DNA of 64,000 bases from Henricia sp. BOLD:AAB3569 (GCA_037783545.1 JBBELK010000109.1:2542001-2606000); one strand, 5' to 3'; shown: positions 53,440 to 64,000, numbered from the stretch's first letter. A program made the numbers and translations. The notes: generated by a model from the sequence alone, not told the origin.

Positions 53440-53543
53440 GACATCCTCGAGTCTGCCTAGGAGGAAAACCAGTCCACGATGAGCTCAACAATAACCCCAA
53501 AGATAGTGCTGAAAAGCACAACCAAACAAACACTCAATGATCG
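53440..53543 (+). CDS. CHTOP: CHTOP first coding exon
   Basis: The acceptor TTTTCAAACAG ends at 53439. ATG is at 53479 after a 39-nt untranslated part, and the donor GTGAGG starts at 53544 (phase 2). An in-frame TAG at 53458-53460 lies upstream of the ATG and supports this start. Confidence 0.9.
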
Positions 53544-56500
53544 GTGAGGCAATAGAAGAGAAAAACAAACCAATATGCTTGCTTGTCGACCACGCAAAAA
53601 CACAGGGTGGTCTTGCAGCAAATTGTGTGCTAAATTGCAGAAAGAAAGGTTGTGTTATAAGCCAGCTTTATTGACAAATGACGCAATGTCTCCAGAGAGC
53701 AAGGAAAATGAGAAAGGCAATTCTTTGCTTGAATCGAAAAGGTTTTGATGAATGAAACATTAAATGCCTTTCTGTCTAAAATGAAAATTCCTTGGTCAGA
53801 CCTACTTGTACCCCGGTATTTTAAAGGCTAAGAATGTTGCGAAATGTATGTCTTACAAGAATTGACAATGGCAATGTGGTCAAAATGAGCAAATGACTGG
53901 CTTTGTGACACAATTAAAACAATGCCATAATTCTCTGGACTGGCTGAAAATGTCTGCAGTATGATGTCAAACTGGCCACAACATGAAAAAGTACATGTAT
54001 GCCTCACATGATACTGTGCCAAGTTGATTTGGAGACGAGGAAATATCTTCACATATCTTGCATTTGAATCAAAATGAGGTACTGAGGGCGCCAAGGTGCG
54101 TTCCCACAAATGTATCCAATTGCTTATTTTATAGAATGAATATCATGTTTCTCTCACTGTCAAATGTTGATATAGAATTGCAGTGTTAATCAACAGAGAA
54201 CATGAAAGTGTACCGATTTGAGTGTTTTGAAATGCATGTCGTGTTTGTCACATTTCTGAAGATTTGTGGTGCATTTATGATATTTTTGTTACATGGAGAG
54301 GGTTGGTCTGGTTCTCTGCCAGCAATGTCCATTCACGGTGTGCCCCAGACTGGTCTGTTTGAAACCGGGGAGTCTGGGGCCTAGACTGTGATTGTAAGTG
54401 GCAGTTCTGGTAGTTTTCTCCTTTGTACATCCCAGTCCTTGTTGCCCACAGTTGGTTCGGAATATAATCAACGGATATTTCGCTGACTGGTAAGCAGCGA
54501 CAGGCTGGGGAAGTTGGCTGTTACAATATTCCTTTCTCTATCTGTAAACTTTCTTTGTCTGTCTTCTGGTTTTCCTCAAGAAAAAATAGAGGGAGCGGGA
54601 ACAAATCCTCAAAACACACTCACACAAACATAAACCAAAAATAACAAAAACCCAACTTTCTTACCAAAGGACTTAAAGATAGTATACATGATTGGTAAAC
54701 TGTTACAAATAGTTTTATCCCTCTGTGTGATTGAAGATATGCATGATTAAAACCAACCTGAGCAAAAACCAGCTCCGTACTTCGTATAACTTTTAAGAAA
54801 ACAGTCCAAAAGGGTTTGCAGTCATTTCGCCCCAAAACCACTTCGCCCTGAACCATTTCGCCCCGAGCCACGGCCTGTGCACGAAGTGGTTTTGGGCGAA
54901 AGTGGCCTTTGGGCGATGTAGTGTTTGGATGAAGTAATTTGGGGCGAAATGGCACTCGGGCGAAGTGGTTTGGGGCGAAATGGCACTTGGGCGAAATGGT
55001 TTGGGGCGAAATGGCACTTGGGCGAAATGGTTTTGGGGCGAATTGAATTTTCGTCTCATGAGACGAAAACTAATTGTTTTACTCATTTCTCAAAGACTAC
55101 AGCACTTCAGACAAAACCATTTCAGGGGAAGTTTTCTACGGTCATCATGTTTATATTGTGTAAGTTAGGCGTAAATCTGTGAACATTTCTGATTTTCGAG
55201 ATTACCAATGATGTATACTGCCGTATCATTTGCAAGAAAAAATATACTTTTTACAGATTCGTGGAAAAATAAGAGTGAAACATCGGAGGAAGAATGTTAG
55301 TAAACTAGCCTGAAGAAATTTTAGCTACTTTGATGCATCGATGCTTCAGGAAACCTTAAATCTATATATGGATTTTGTGTACAAGTGAATGGTAAAAAAG
55401 TCCTGTGCACGGGACATTTTTAGAAAGCCACCTTTGGTTGTCAGTTTCTAGCTTGAAACACCATTTTGGACGGAAATAAATTCATGTGGTGTTTGTTACC
55501 ATTGCTATCAACACTTTGAATAAGGTTTTTCTGATCTTGTCAACTCATGAAAAACAAAATTGGGTCATTGCAAATGATACAATGGGCCTTTAAACCAAGA
55601 TGTCGGATCATGTAAACAAGCTACATGTAGGCATTTATTTTGGTAAGCGAGTAGCATTAGCTTTGTCCGAGACGGTAAGATTTAATATCCATACCAAAAA
55701 AACGATTTCAGAATCTGCCACTTTCGACTAGGCGTCTTCCAATGAAAGAAATACATGTACTTAAAGGTAAAACACATGGATGGTATCTCAATAATAAGAA
55801 ATGTTCACAGATTTACACTACTCACACAATATAAACATGATGGTAGAAAACTGTATGAAGCGCTATAGTCTTTGAGAAATGAGTAAGACGATTAATTTTC
55901 GTCCGAGACGAAAATTCACTTCGCCCCAAAACTACTGAACCACTTCGCCCAAACGCCACTTCACCCAAAACTACTTGTACTTTGCCCTGGACCAAAGTGG
56001 TTCAGGTCGAGGTGATTTTTGGACGAAGTGACTGGAAAGTTTACTAACCATCATGACCATGTGTACTACTTTTAAAACGGCTTTCAGTTTATTGCCATGT
56101 GGATACAATTTGAAAACAAAAATACTGTTCACTCCTGTATTAAAACAGAAAATACCACATTTCTCAAAATTCAGCTGCATACATAAAAGGTTGACTCAAA
56201 TTTGTCTTGACGTACTTGACACCTCAAACTCTTAATTTGCCTAATTTTATTCTGTCACTTAACTGTACAAATTTCACCTGCCGTGAGAACTAAACTTTCC
56301 TGCTGTCAAATATTTGACTCTCTACCAGACCGTATCCTCATCCATGAATCAAAACATTCCAGAAAACTGGAATGGAAACAGAATTATGCCAAATCTCAAG
56401 CACCATTATATCACGACTTCCCCCTCCCTGCACCCCCCTAAATCCAACCAAGATTCACCAAGATCATCAAGAATCGACCGACGGTGACGGCGACGGCGCA

Positions 56501-58830
56501 GCAGAGGACGGAATCCATGATTCAGCAGCAGCAGGTGTCGGCAGCCAACAGACGACTTGCCACGCAGATGGGAAATAGGCCCGCAGTTCAGGCTGCCTTA
56601 CAGACCAAGCAGGTAGGTGGCGTTATTGTGAATTCTCGCTGTCACAAATCTTTCAAATTACGTAAATGTGATTGGAAATGGAAAAAAGATGCGGAATCCG
56701 CTATAAAAGAACTACATGTATCTACATTATTGTTACATGGTTCCACAACAAAAAAAGAAACCGAATTTTCTTAAAATATCAATAATTGATCAAAACAGTA
56801 AAAATGTGGGTAACAAGGCACTGATTAAAGGGGCTGTGTCCCGGTTTGCGCATGCGCCAAATCCTCGTTACACAACGGCATTGGTCGTTAGCGTAAATGT
56901 ACATCGTGTACTTAGCACGTGCTGCATTGGCAGTGTGTTTGTTCATTAGTATTTGCAATATGCACAATTCAACTACATAGTACATATAGTACATCGTGTT
57001 GCGCACTTTCGTTCGATTTGGCATCGCATGCGCAATCAATGTTTGGAAAAAATCGGTACAGTGGCGGCGGCCACGGTGTTTTTCTATCGACAGAAGATAT
57101 GCTGTAAAATTGCTGTCGGGACCAAGTAAGGTTGAACAAATTGCTGCATCCAACCATGTCATTCATATCATTCGATGTCGTTACTGTCGTGTTTTGTCTA
57201 GTTTTTTTATGGGATGAAAAAAATCTTTTGAATGACGGCCGCACACTCGGTGATATTGATGTTCGGCGGCTTAAAAATATGGAAAACGGCGCTATTTCAA
57301 GTAAAAAGTAATGATTAGGACAATCCAGGCATTTACAAGTTCACCACCGCCAAAATTACTAAAGAATTATAATGGATGGCAATGGTTGACTAGGATTTGC
57401 AAAACCCAGCGACAAAATTTGAAAGTGTTTTCAAATTTTGCTGCGCATGGGCAAACCGTGACACAGCCCCTTTAACCAGACACTTTAGAATCGCTTTCAA
57501 GACTGTTCTACTTCACTGATTTCGTCCAGGTCCAAGTGGATGTGTTTGAACAAAGTGATTCCCACAGTAATGAAAAGTGATTTCTTGTTTCTGGGAGAAT
57601 CCTGTTAAAGGCAGAGGCTCGTCAGCAATGCGCGTGCGACAAATACGTGCACGAAATACGCAGCTCTATGCCTTTGCTATGGAGCTGCGTATTTCGTAGC
57701 ACGAATTTGGCGCGCGTGCATTGCTGACGAGCCTGTGTCTTTAAGGGCTCCCAGAAATGCAATTTTGTCGGGTTTTTGACTTGATTAAATCTGCAGCACC
57801 GTCAGCAGTACCCTGCATCTCAAAACCAGCCCTAGAAGTGCAGGTTCTCGGGGAGCACTTCAAGCATAGTGGCGCACCCTGCCTCGGGTACTCTTACAGA
57901 GGCTGGTGCAGTCGGCCTAATGCCCTTGTCACAAGAGGTGTTCATACACGTTACTGACCGATTAAAATAAGCTATCAGCCTCCTCGATCTTTCGGTCTGA
58001 ATATGATTTGCGTATGGGTTTTTCCACGCTAATGGGCCTATTTGGAAAAAAAGTCCTTTCAGATGTCTTCAGTGTACATGTATCTCAAAATTCCCTTGTA
58101 CTGTTCTCAGGAGATAACTTTTGCCCAAAAAGGTAAGAAAATGCTGCCACAACCTACATCTCTGAATATTTTCCCTATAAATACATATGTAACGTGGACA
58201 AACAAAAATGTCACAATTTTGTCTGTCCACGTTACATACATATAAGGGGAAATTTGCACACAAGCTTTTCAGCAATGTATGTTGTGGCAGCATTTTCTTA
58301 CCTTTTTGGGCAAAAGTTATCTCCTGAGAACAATACAAGGGAATTTCTTTAAGTTTGAGATAAACTGAAGACATCTGAAAGGAATTATCGACTTATTTTT
58401 CAAATGAGCCCATTAGCGTGGAAAGACCCATTTCTCTAAAATTGAACCATTTATTATACTTTCCTGAGGCACTCATGGACTTGTTCAAATTCCCAGTCCC
58501 TAAAACAGCGCCTGGGTCAGCCCAACATCCGAGGACGTCTTGGTTCCCCTGTCGGCCAGAGGGGTCAAGGCAAGCTACAAGGGGTCCGCCGCGGAGGGCG
58601 CGTCAGAGGCGCAGTCTTCACCCGAGGTGGCCGAGGTGTCGGAAGGGGTAGAGGCAGCACTGTCAGCAGAGGCAGCACCGTCAGCAGAGGGGGCACACTG
58701 CGTGGCAGAGGACGGGGTGGAACAAGGGGATTGAGAGGAGTAGCTGGGCGTGGCAGAAGGGGCGTGGCTAGAGGACAGATGACTGGAAGGGGGCGGGGCA
58801 TGCAGAGGGGCAGTAGAGGAGCCTCAAGAG
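53440..58830 (+). CDS. CHTOP: Chromatin target of PRMT1 (CHTOP), exons 1-3, 3' end outside window
   Basis: CHTOP (FOP/SRAG) is a nuclear RGG-box protein methylated by PRMT1 that works with the TREX mRNA-export complex and in chromatin regulation. Three coding exons (53479-53543, 56453-56612, 58497-58830) join in frame to 186 codons plus one base. Residues 1-22 (TPKIVLKSTTKQTLNDR) match the vertebrate N-terminus PKVVLKSTTKMSLNER. Residues 22-75 hold QQQQVSAANRRLATQMGNRP and VQAALQTKQ. Residues 76-186 start SLKQRLGQPNIRGRLG and run into a Gly/Arg-rich RGG region, the methylated RNA-binding part. The conserved C-terminal part (LDAYM-type motifs) was not found downstream, so the last exons probably lie past the right edge. 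Exon 1 begins at a splice acceptor (53439), so a non-coding leader exon lies upstream. Confidence 0.92.
54676..55225. mobile_element. AACACATGATTGGTAAAC element with GCGAAATGG minisatellite
   Basis: It has the same layout as 31682-32160. At about 54890-55045 it contains three or more roughly 31-bp units with TTTGGGGCGAAATGGCACTT. Frames on both strands through this tract are repeat artefacts. It lies in CHTOP intron 1. Confidence 0.7.
55760..56060 (-). mobile_element. AACACATGATTGG element, partial inverse copy
   Basis: AAATGTTCACAGATTTACAC, CTTTGAGAAATGAGTAAGAC and CACTTCGCCCCAAAAC are the reverse complement of the right half of the family. Confidence 0.6.
56453..56612 (+). CDS. CHTOP: CHTOP second coding exon
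   Basis: The acceptor CCAACCAAG ends at 56452 and the donor GTAGGT starts at 56613. It encodes FTKIIKNRPTVTATAQQRTE through VQAALQTKQ, aligning with human FTNMLKNKQPTPVNIRASMQ and VQAALKLKQ. Confidence 0.93.
56829..57471. mobile_element. 643-bp TTAA-target MITE
   Basis: The ends AGGGGCTGTGTCCCGGTTTG and CAAACCGTGACACAGCCCCT have perfect TTAA duplications (56825-56828, 57472-57475). It lies in CHTOP intron 2; no coding sequence is recognised. Confidence 0.8.
57478..57960 (+). repeat. Dispersed repeat, copy interrupted by a MITE
   Basis: It matches 6690-7050 block by block. The palindromic MITE at 57610-57743 is inserted after CTGGGAGAATCCTG. Confidence 0.55.
57610..57743. mobile_element. TTAA-target palindromic MITE with an empty-site partner
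   Basis: The ends AGGCAGAGGCTCGTCAGCAA and GCTGACGAGCCTGTGTCT are flanked by TTAA on both sides. The uninterrupted relative at about 6817 reads CCTGCAATTTAAAGGGCTTC, with a single TTAA. Confidence 0.8.
58012..58436. mobile_element. 425-bp palindrome just upstream of CHTOP exon 3
   Basis: The arms contain CCACGCTAATGGGC, TTCAGATGTCTTCAGT, GAGATAACTTTTGCCCAAAA and GTAACGTGGACA, mirrored around a short loop near 58200. The right end lies about 60 bp before the 58497 acceptor. Confidence 0.75.
58497..58830 (+). CDS. CHTOP: CHTOP third coding exon (RGG region)
   Basis: The acceptor AATTCCCAG ends at 58496 and the donor GTAAGA starts at 58831 (phase 1). It encodes SLKQRLGQPNIRGRLGSPVG, then a long Gly/Arg-rich tract with RGRGRGGTRGLRG and GRGRGMQRG. 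The other frames of this exon are open only because of its composition. Confidence 0.93.
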
Positions 58831-58849
58831 GTAAGAACCTTTAGCATGT

Positions 58850-59400
58850 AGCCTTTGCACTATGGATGGCGCCCATAATTATTTCCTTTCAAATGGAGGT
58901 ACAGTAACAACTTAAAGCCCAATGTATCTTTTGCAGTTACCCCAAATTTTACTTCACGAGTTTACAAGAGAAATTTGACTACAAGTGTTGATAGCAATGG
59001 TAACAAAAACCACATGATTACCCCCCCGAATAAAATGGTACCTGTCTGCCGACATATTTTTACCTTTCATTCTTGAAACACAAAAACCTTGCATGAAATT
59101 TTCAGGTTTTCTGATGTATGACTGCGTGTATGTGGCTGAAATTTCTACAAGGAATTTTATCAATTATATTCTCTTGTTAAGTATTATGCTATTGTTCTTG
59201 TTTTTACAAGTTTTCCAATCATGTAATCTGTCTTTAAACTTATTTCTTTTTTTGGGACCAAATCAAGCCATCTTTTTTTGAAAATATGGTCTTGGTTGCC
59301 AAATGTACCCCTTCACAGAGAAAAGACAAATTAAAAAAAACAAATTAAACCTGCAATTAGACCCTCAAAACGGCTTTCTGCATGTGCTTTGATAAACCTA
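58850..59400. other. CHTOP intron 3, no recognised feature
   Basis: No exon-like frame or clear repeat. The stretch is T-rich and AT-biased. Confidence 0.4.
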
Positions 59401-59416
59401 ATACGGGTGATTCGTC

Positions 59417-59887
59417 AAGCCCGCCGCACACGAGAGCTATGTGCTGAGCCAAAATTCATTCGTGGCCGATGGCGTAAGGAGATAGCTCTCGTGTGCGGGC
59501 AACTTACGTGAGCATTTGGTCACTCGTGCCACTTGAGACAAATATCTAACGTGTTTGATAATTTTGGCCTCGCGTGGCCAAAATCTCACGTGTGCGGGGG
59601 TGATGAGCCAAGTGCTGAGCTAAAATAAATGTAGCTGACCAATTAAAACCATGGTTTTTAATTGGCCAGCTACATTTATTTTAGCTCAGCACTTGGCTCA
59701 GCACCCCCGCACACGTGAGATTTTGGCCACGCGAGGCCAAAATTATCAAACACGTTAGATATTTGTCTCAAGTGGCACGAGTGACCAAATGCTCACGTAA
59801 GTTGCCCGCACACGAGAGCTATCTCCTTACGCCATCGGCCACGAATGAATTTTGGCTCAGCACATAGCTCTCGTGTGCGGCGGGCTT
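59417..59887. mobile_element. 471-bp near-perfect palindrome (AGCCCGCCGCACACG family)
   Basis: The arms of about 230 bp start AAGCCCGCCGCACACGAGAG and contain GGCCACGCGAGGCCAAAAT and TAGCTCAGCACTTGGCTCAG. The borders are TCA and TAA, a near-match to the TAA duplication at the sister copy 62607-62978. Confidence 0.8.
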
Positions 59888-60276
59888 AAAGCATGTTCTA
59901 TCAAGAGTTTGCCACAGAAAGGCTACTTTTGCTTTGTATCATGGGAGAAGGTTGACATGCACATTGCTATAGACGTGTGATAAAACATATACAAGTACAG
60001 TCAAATCTTGTTATAGTCCTGGGACTTTTCAGATTACGTTGTTACAACAGGAATCTTGTATTATCAGAAATAAAAATAAAGAACAAGGAATTGACACCTA
60101 AAGTTATAAGCCGAATGTTGTATTAAAAGTGCTTATATTTTTGAGGTTTCACTGTAGTCAACGGTCGATTTAGAGAAGAAAATAATCACCATGACCATGC
60201 AGTGGTGAATGTAGACCAAACCAGTTACACGCACAAAATAAATTTTACATGCACAAAAAAAACACGCTGCGAAATA

Positions 60277-62044
60277 CAGGGTGTCTCTATAAAAAGTATA
60301 CCCATTTTAAAATTCAAATTATCGCAAAACTACACAATATTTCAGAAAAAGAAAAATACCTGTGGAAAGCTTGGAATGTCCTCTGTCCATTGGTATGAGG
60401 TTCATTATGTCACTGTCATGGATGACTGAACAAAAAATACAGTTATGAAAGGTGTCGAAATCAGCACTGTGACAAGTTGTTTTCTGGAATGACAAAGCTC
60501 AGACAGGTGTTCTTCACAATTTCTTTGCTGTTACGTAAGACTTCATAGGTCAGGGATGTACATTTATGCATCACATTATGTAAGTATTCTTGGATGCACC
60601 ACAAGTGTTGCATGCCACAGAAAAAGTTCATACCAACAGCAAACATGGTGCAGCTCACAACTCAACAGAGGACATTTGTTGTCAAGACATACCATGAGAC
60701 AAGAAGTTTCATTGCTGTCCAAAATGCCTTTAGGGACCACTTTCCTGAGAGGCAAGTGCCAACCAAAATGACTATTTGGAAAAATGTGAGAAAGTATGAA
60801 GAACACGGGACAAGCTTAAACCGTAACAAGGGACATTCTGGGCACAGACGAACTGGAAGGTCAGAGGAACATATCAACGTGGTTAGAGAGGCGATCGAAG
60901 GTAACCCAACGCTAAGCACCAGGAGGAATGATACAGGATTACCTCGTGCTACCTTCAACAGGATCACACGTCTGGATTTGCATCTCCATCCTAATCACAT
61001 CCATGTTCAACATCAACTCCTACCAGCTGACCTTGCCAGACGACTTGCCTTTTCACAATGGTTTGTGGATAAATGTCACAGAGATCCACAGTTTCTGCAG
61101 TTCCTTAGTATCGGAGATGAGGCAGCCTTTTCCATGAATGGGAAAGTGAATTTTCATAACGAGCACATGTACGCTGAACTGCATCATCCACCGGGTTTTT
61201 CTTATGACGTGAACATGAGTAGGGAGAAAGTTAATGTGTGGATTGGACTTTGTGGTAATGGATCATTGTTAGGACCATTTTTCTTTGAAGGAAATTTGAA
61301 CGGACAGGCATACCTGAATATGATCAATGACTTTGTGGTACCAGAGATGGATCAGATCTTCCATAGACAGCGACGTGGAGCCTTCAGACGGGTGTGGTGG
61401 GCTCAGGATGGAGCCCCTGCACACAGACTTATTGCTGTGAGGAATCGTCTAGCAGAGCTTTTTGGTAACCGGGTGATTGCATTATTCCACCAGGTTGAAT
61501 GGCCTGCAAGATCACCAGACTTTACAGTCACCATGCGACTTCTTCCTGTGGGGTCACTTAAAAGGCAAAGTGTTCACCACACCCCCAGCTAACATTCAGG
61601 AGTTAAGAGCCCGGTTAGTGGATGAAGTGAATCATCTCCGCCAAGATCATGGAATGATAAGGCGAGCAGTAAGAGACATGACACGAAGATGCCAACTATG
61701 CATCGTCAGAAATGGTGGGCATGTGGAGGGTACAGCACCCTAAATGTGTCGGGTAGCCTACATGTAAATACCACAATTAAAGGAAAGGATCAGAAAAATG
61801 GTGTTGTTTCTTCATTCATTGTCCGGTCACCACTGTCTACAAACTTGTCACAGTGCTGATTTCGACACCTTTCATAACTGTATTTTTTTGTTCAGTCATC
61901 CATGACAGTGACATAATGAACCTCATACCAATGGACAGAGGACATTCCAAGCTTTCCACAGGTATTTGTCTTTTTCTGAAATATTGTGTAGTTTTGCGAT
62001 AATTTGAATTTTAAAATGGGTATACTTTTTATAGAGACACCCTG
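60277..62044 (+). mobile_element. 1768-bp DD41D-type mariner-superfamily transposon
   Basis: TA duplications (60275-60276, 62045-62046) flank terminal inverted repeats of about 203 bp (60277-60479 and 61842-62044) beginning CAGGGTGTCTCTATAAAAAG. A transposase gene lies between them. The arms are nearly identical, implying a young insertion. It is probably within CHTOP intron 3. Confidence 0.9.
60645..61743 (+). pseudogene. Transposase with one frameshift
   Basis: This DDE enzyme would cut and paste the surrounding element. The N-terminal helix-turn-helix part (QRTFVVKTYHETRSFIAVQN, PTKMTIWKNVRKYEEHGT) is followed by LPRATFNRITR. The catalytic blocks are IGDEAAFSMNG (first Asp), WWAQDGAPAH (second Asp) and PCDFFLWG (third Asp). 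The reading frame breaks between ARSPDFT and PCDFFLWG, near 61526-61532. Four extra bases (GTCA) would explain the shift and would give 41 residues between the last two aspartates. The second segment runs to TAA at 61741. The start at 60645 is preferred over 60594 because MVQLT fits family N-termini. Otherwise it is full-length, so the copy is recently dead or shows a sequencing error. Confidence 0.85.
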
Positions 62045-62606
62045 TACATGTACATTTTACATGCAAAAAAAGTGAGCATACGACAGTATTGGTATTGTAG
62101 AGGAAGAAAAAACAATACATTAACAAAAACCTTGAAGCAACAAGATTTATGTTGCCGAAAATCAACAGCATAACAGTACACACTAGGAGTACACACAACC
62201 TACAGCGCGGTCCAATGTCTAGTACAACATGCATGCAGAAATCGCCTAGAGGGGTATTTACAATTGCTCAATTGGGATACCCCCTAGTCTTTTTCCAGCC
62301 ATTTTCATGCTCCTTCGCTGTGTGGTATGGATGAACGGCCACACAGTGACATCGTGCTGTGTTCTGGCACTGCTGAATGCAAGTTGTGCGCGGCTCGTGC
62401 TTGCAGTGGCGGGTTGGCTGGGCTGACATCGATGATCGTTGTGTGAATTGGGAAAAAAGGGTTGCGCATTGTGAACAGTTGTACAAAAGGGGGAATATAT
62501 ACCAGGTATGTAATTTAATGTCACAAAAATGTACATGCGCGGCGTACACGTGTCTAGAAGAGCTTGCATGCACAGGAATAAGTACGTGCATGCGTGCACC
62601 CATCTA

Positions 62607-62978
62607 AAGCCCGCCGCACACGTGAGGTCGTTTGCTGAGCAAACGGTCATTCGTGGCCATTTGCTCAGCAAACAGCCTCACGTGTGCGGTGAAATTTTGT
62701 TGTGGTGAAATATTCCTTAGTCGTCTACTGTATCTCCATCTTGAAGGTGAACAGAGTGCGCACTTTCATTGGTTGGTTGATTTTATTTTGCTCGGCACTT
62801 CCGCACACGGTGAGATTTTGGCCACGCGAGGCAAAAGAAATCAAACATGTTAGATTTTTGTCTCGCGGCCTCGCGAGGCAAAAAACGCAACAAAATTTCA
62901 CCGCACACGTGAGCCGTTGAGCAAACGGCCACGAATGACAGTTTGCTCAGCAAACGACCTCACGTGTGCGGCGGGCTT
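62607..62978. mobile_element. AGCCCGCCGCACACG MITE with TAA duplication
   Basis: The ends AGCCCGCCGCACACGTGAGG and CACGTGTGCGGCGGGCT are flanked by TAA on both sides. Subterminal TTTGCTGAGCAAACG palindromes are repeated at both ends. A TWA target fits PIF/Harbinger. Confidence 0.75.
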
Positions 62979-63327
62979 AAATCGACCGTTTTATTCTCGA
63001 AATAAACGTGTAGGGCATAATTTTATTTTTTTGCTACCACTGTTAACCGCGTTTTAATATAGGCTTCCTACACATAAATTAGGGTTGTTTGTGCAATGAA
63101 TGAATGTACTGATGTCGGCTACATGGTCATAAAATGGCCTGTCACAAACTCTTGGTGGCGCTACGTATTTTGTAACATCCAAATAGACCTTTTGTTGTAC
63201 GGTGGCCATCTTAAGGGCAATCACATTGTCAGTGTTATGCATGAGTTGGCACTTTGTGGATTTATTGTCGCACGATTTCAGTGAGAAAACATGTCCCCTA
63301 ACACGGCCGATGGTGCAAAGGGTCTAT

Positions 63328-63903
63328 GGGGCCGTCCATAAAGTACGTACGCACGGAGGGGGGAGGGGGTTTTGTTGACATTGCGTACACCATGCATACA
63401 GGGGGAGGGGGATCCAAGCCAATGCGTATGTACGCAAACCGAAAATTTATTTTTAGTAAATCGGGAAAGGATGGACAAGTTGACCATGGCTTCAGACCTT
63501 GTACGAAACATATTAGACAGGCCACACATTTTTCTCACACATCTCACATTTTTCTCACTCCTCAAATTAGGTTTTCCCATTAAATCTCCAATTTAATGAT
63601 GCTTGATGTGTCATTTTAAGTAAACAAAAAAAATGCAAAAGAAATCTACCGGGTATACATTTTGTCATTTATTTCAGACTTAGGTGGCGACATGCGAATC
63701 GTACTACACGTAGTAGTATATAGCACTATACATGTACAGTGTAGTACTGAACCATTTTTACCAATGCTGAGGTATATATGGAATGCGTATGCGTACAGGG
63801 GGGAGGGTGGGTTGGAGTCATTGCGTACGCCATGCGTACAGGGGGGGGGAGGGGGAGTCTAAAAAGTCGGCATTTCATGCGTACGTACTTTATGGACGAC
63901 CCC
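63328..63903. mobile_element. 576-bp GGGGCCGTCCATAAAGTACG element, full copy
   Basis: GGGGCCGTCCATAAAGTACG at the left and ACTTTATGGACGACCCC at the right are flanked by TAT (63325-63327, 63904-63906). The interior has mirrored G-rich blocks and CATGTACAGTG hairpins. A truncated inverse copy is at 33443-33860. Confidence 0.75.
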
Positions 63904-64000
63904 TATTGGCAGAAAGTTACCTAAGTAACAAGCATTTAACTGGTTTCATGGACCCTTTAAACTTAATACAACCACTATACTTGATTCAAGCACTAAAAAG

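Noticed and set aside
54620-55182. Frames with repeated WGEMALGRNGLG and related repeats on both strands
   Set aside because: They come from the GCGAAATGG minisatellite inside a mobile element.
58418-58801. Alternative frames over CHTOP exon 3 (Ala/Glu-rich plus strand, Pro-rich minus strand)
   Set aside because: They are open only because the RGG-coding exon is GC-rich; the CHTOP frame is supported by homology and splice phases.

Overview
This window is animal nuclear DNA. It holds small, well-spliced exons with canonical GT/AG borders in a sea of introns and mobile-element debris. I see no prokaryotic operon, CRISPR array or rRNA. The protein matches (MNS1, VPS72 and CHTOP orthologues of near-vertebrate length), the many ACATGTA words, the tRNA-headed SINEs and the dense palindromic MITEs fit a marine invertebrate deuterostome. 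An echinoderm, perhaps a sea star, is my favoured guess; a hemichordate or amphioxus cannot be excluded.

Four host genes can be supported. (1) MNS1, plus strand, 3555-18342: seven coding exons, 496 codons, apparently complete. It encodes a coiled-coil axonemal protein. (2) VPS72/YL1, minus strand, 35675-23920: six coding exons, 350 codons, complete. It encodes an H2A.Z-handling subunit of chromatin remodellers. MNS1 and VPS72 are convergent. (3) A small unrecognised gene, minus strand, 43649-42342: three exons giving a 79-residue protein. (4) CHTOP, plus strand, from 53440: coding exons 1-3 only, with the C-terminal exons apparently past the right edge. The genes do not form a shared pathway. 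VPS72 and CHTOP are both nuclear (chromatin and mRNA export), while MNS1 is ciliary or flagellar.

Everything else is repeats. 1-3500 is upstream sequence with foldback elements. The MNS1 introns carry SINEs, palindromic MITEs and two copies of a 590-bp element, one with a 9-bp target duplication. 18343-23919 is a MITE graveyard with a decayed Tc1-like transposase fragment. The VPS72 introns hold two tRNA-derived SINEs and a 770-bp near-palindrome with a 10-bp target duplication. 36000-53400 is the densest region, with nested insertions whose borders can be read by comparing filled and empty copies. Its features include TTA target duplications, palindromes up to about 1 kb, and a 5.7-kb inverted-repeat frame around several younger insertions. 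The right end holds a DD41D-type mariner-superfamily element with roughly 200-bp inverted repeats and one frameshift, plus two elements of the AGCCCGCCGCACACG family.

I found no multi-gene system that looks wholly new. The most novel material is the set of non-autonomous elements whose ends are defined here (especially the TTAA-target MITEs and the long palindromes with 9-10 bp duplications) and the unrecognised 79-residue gene.
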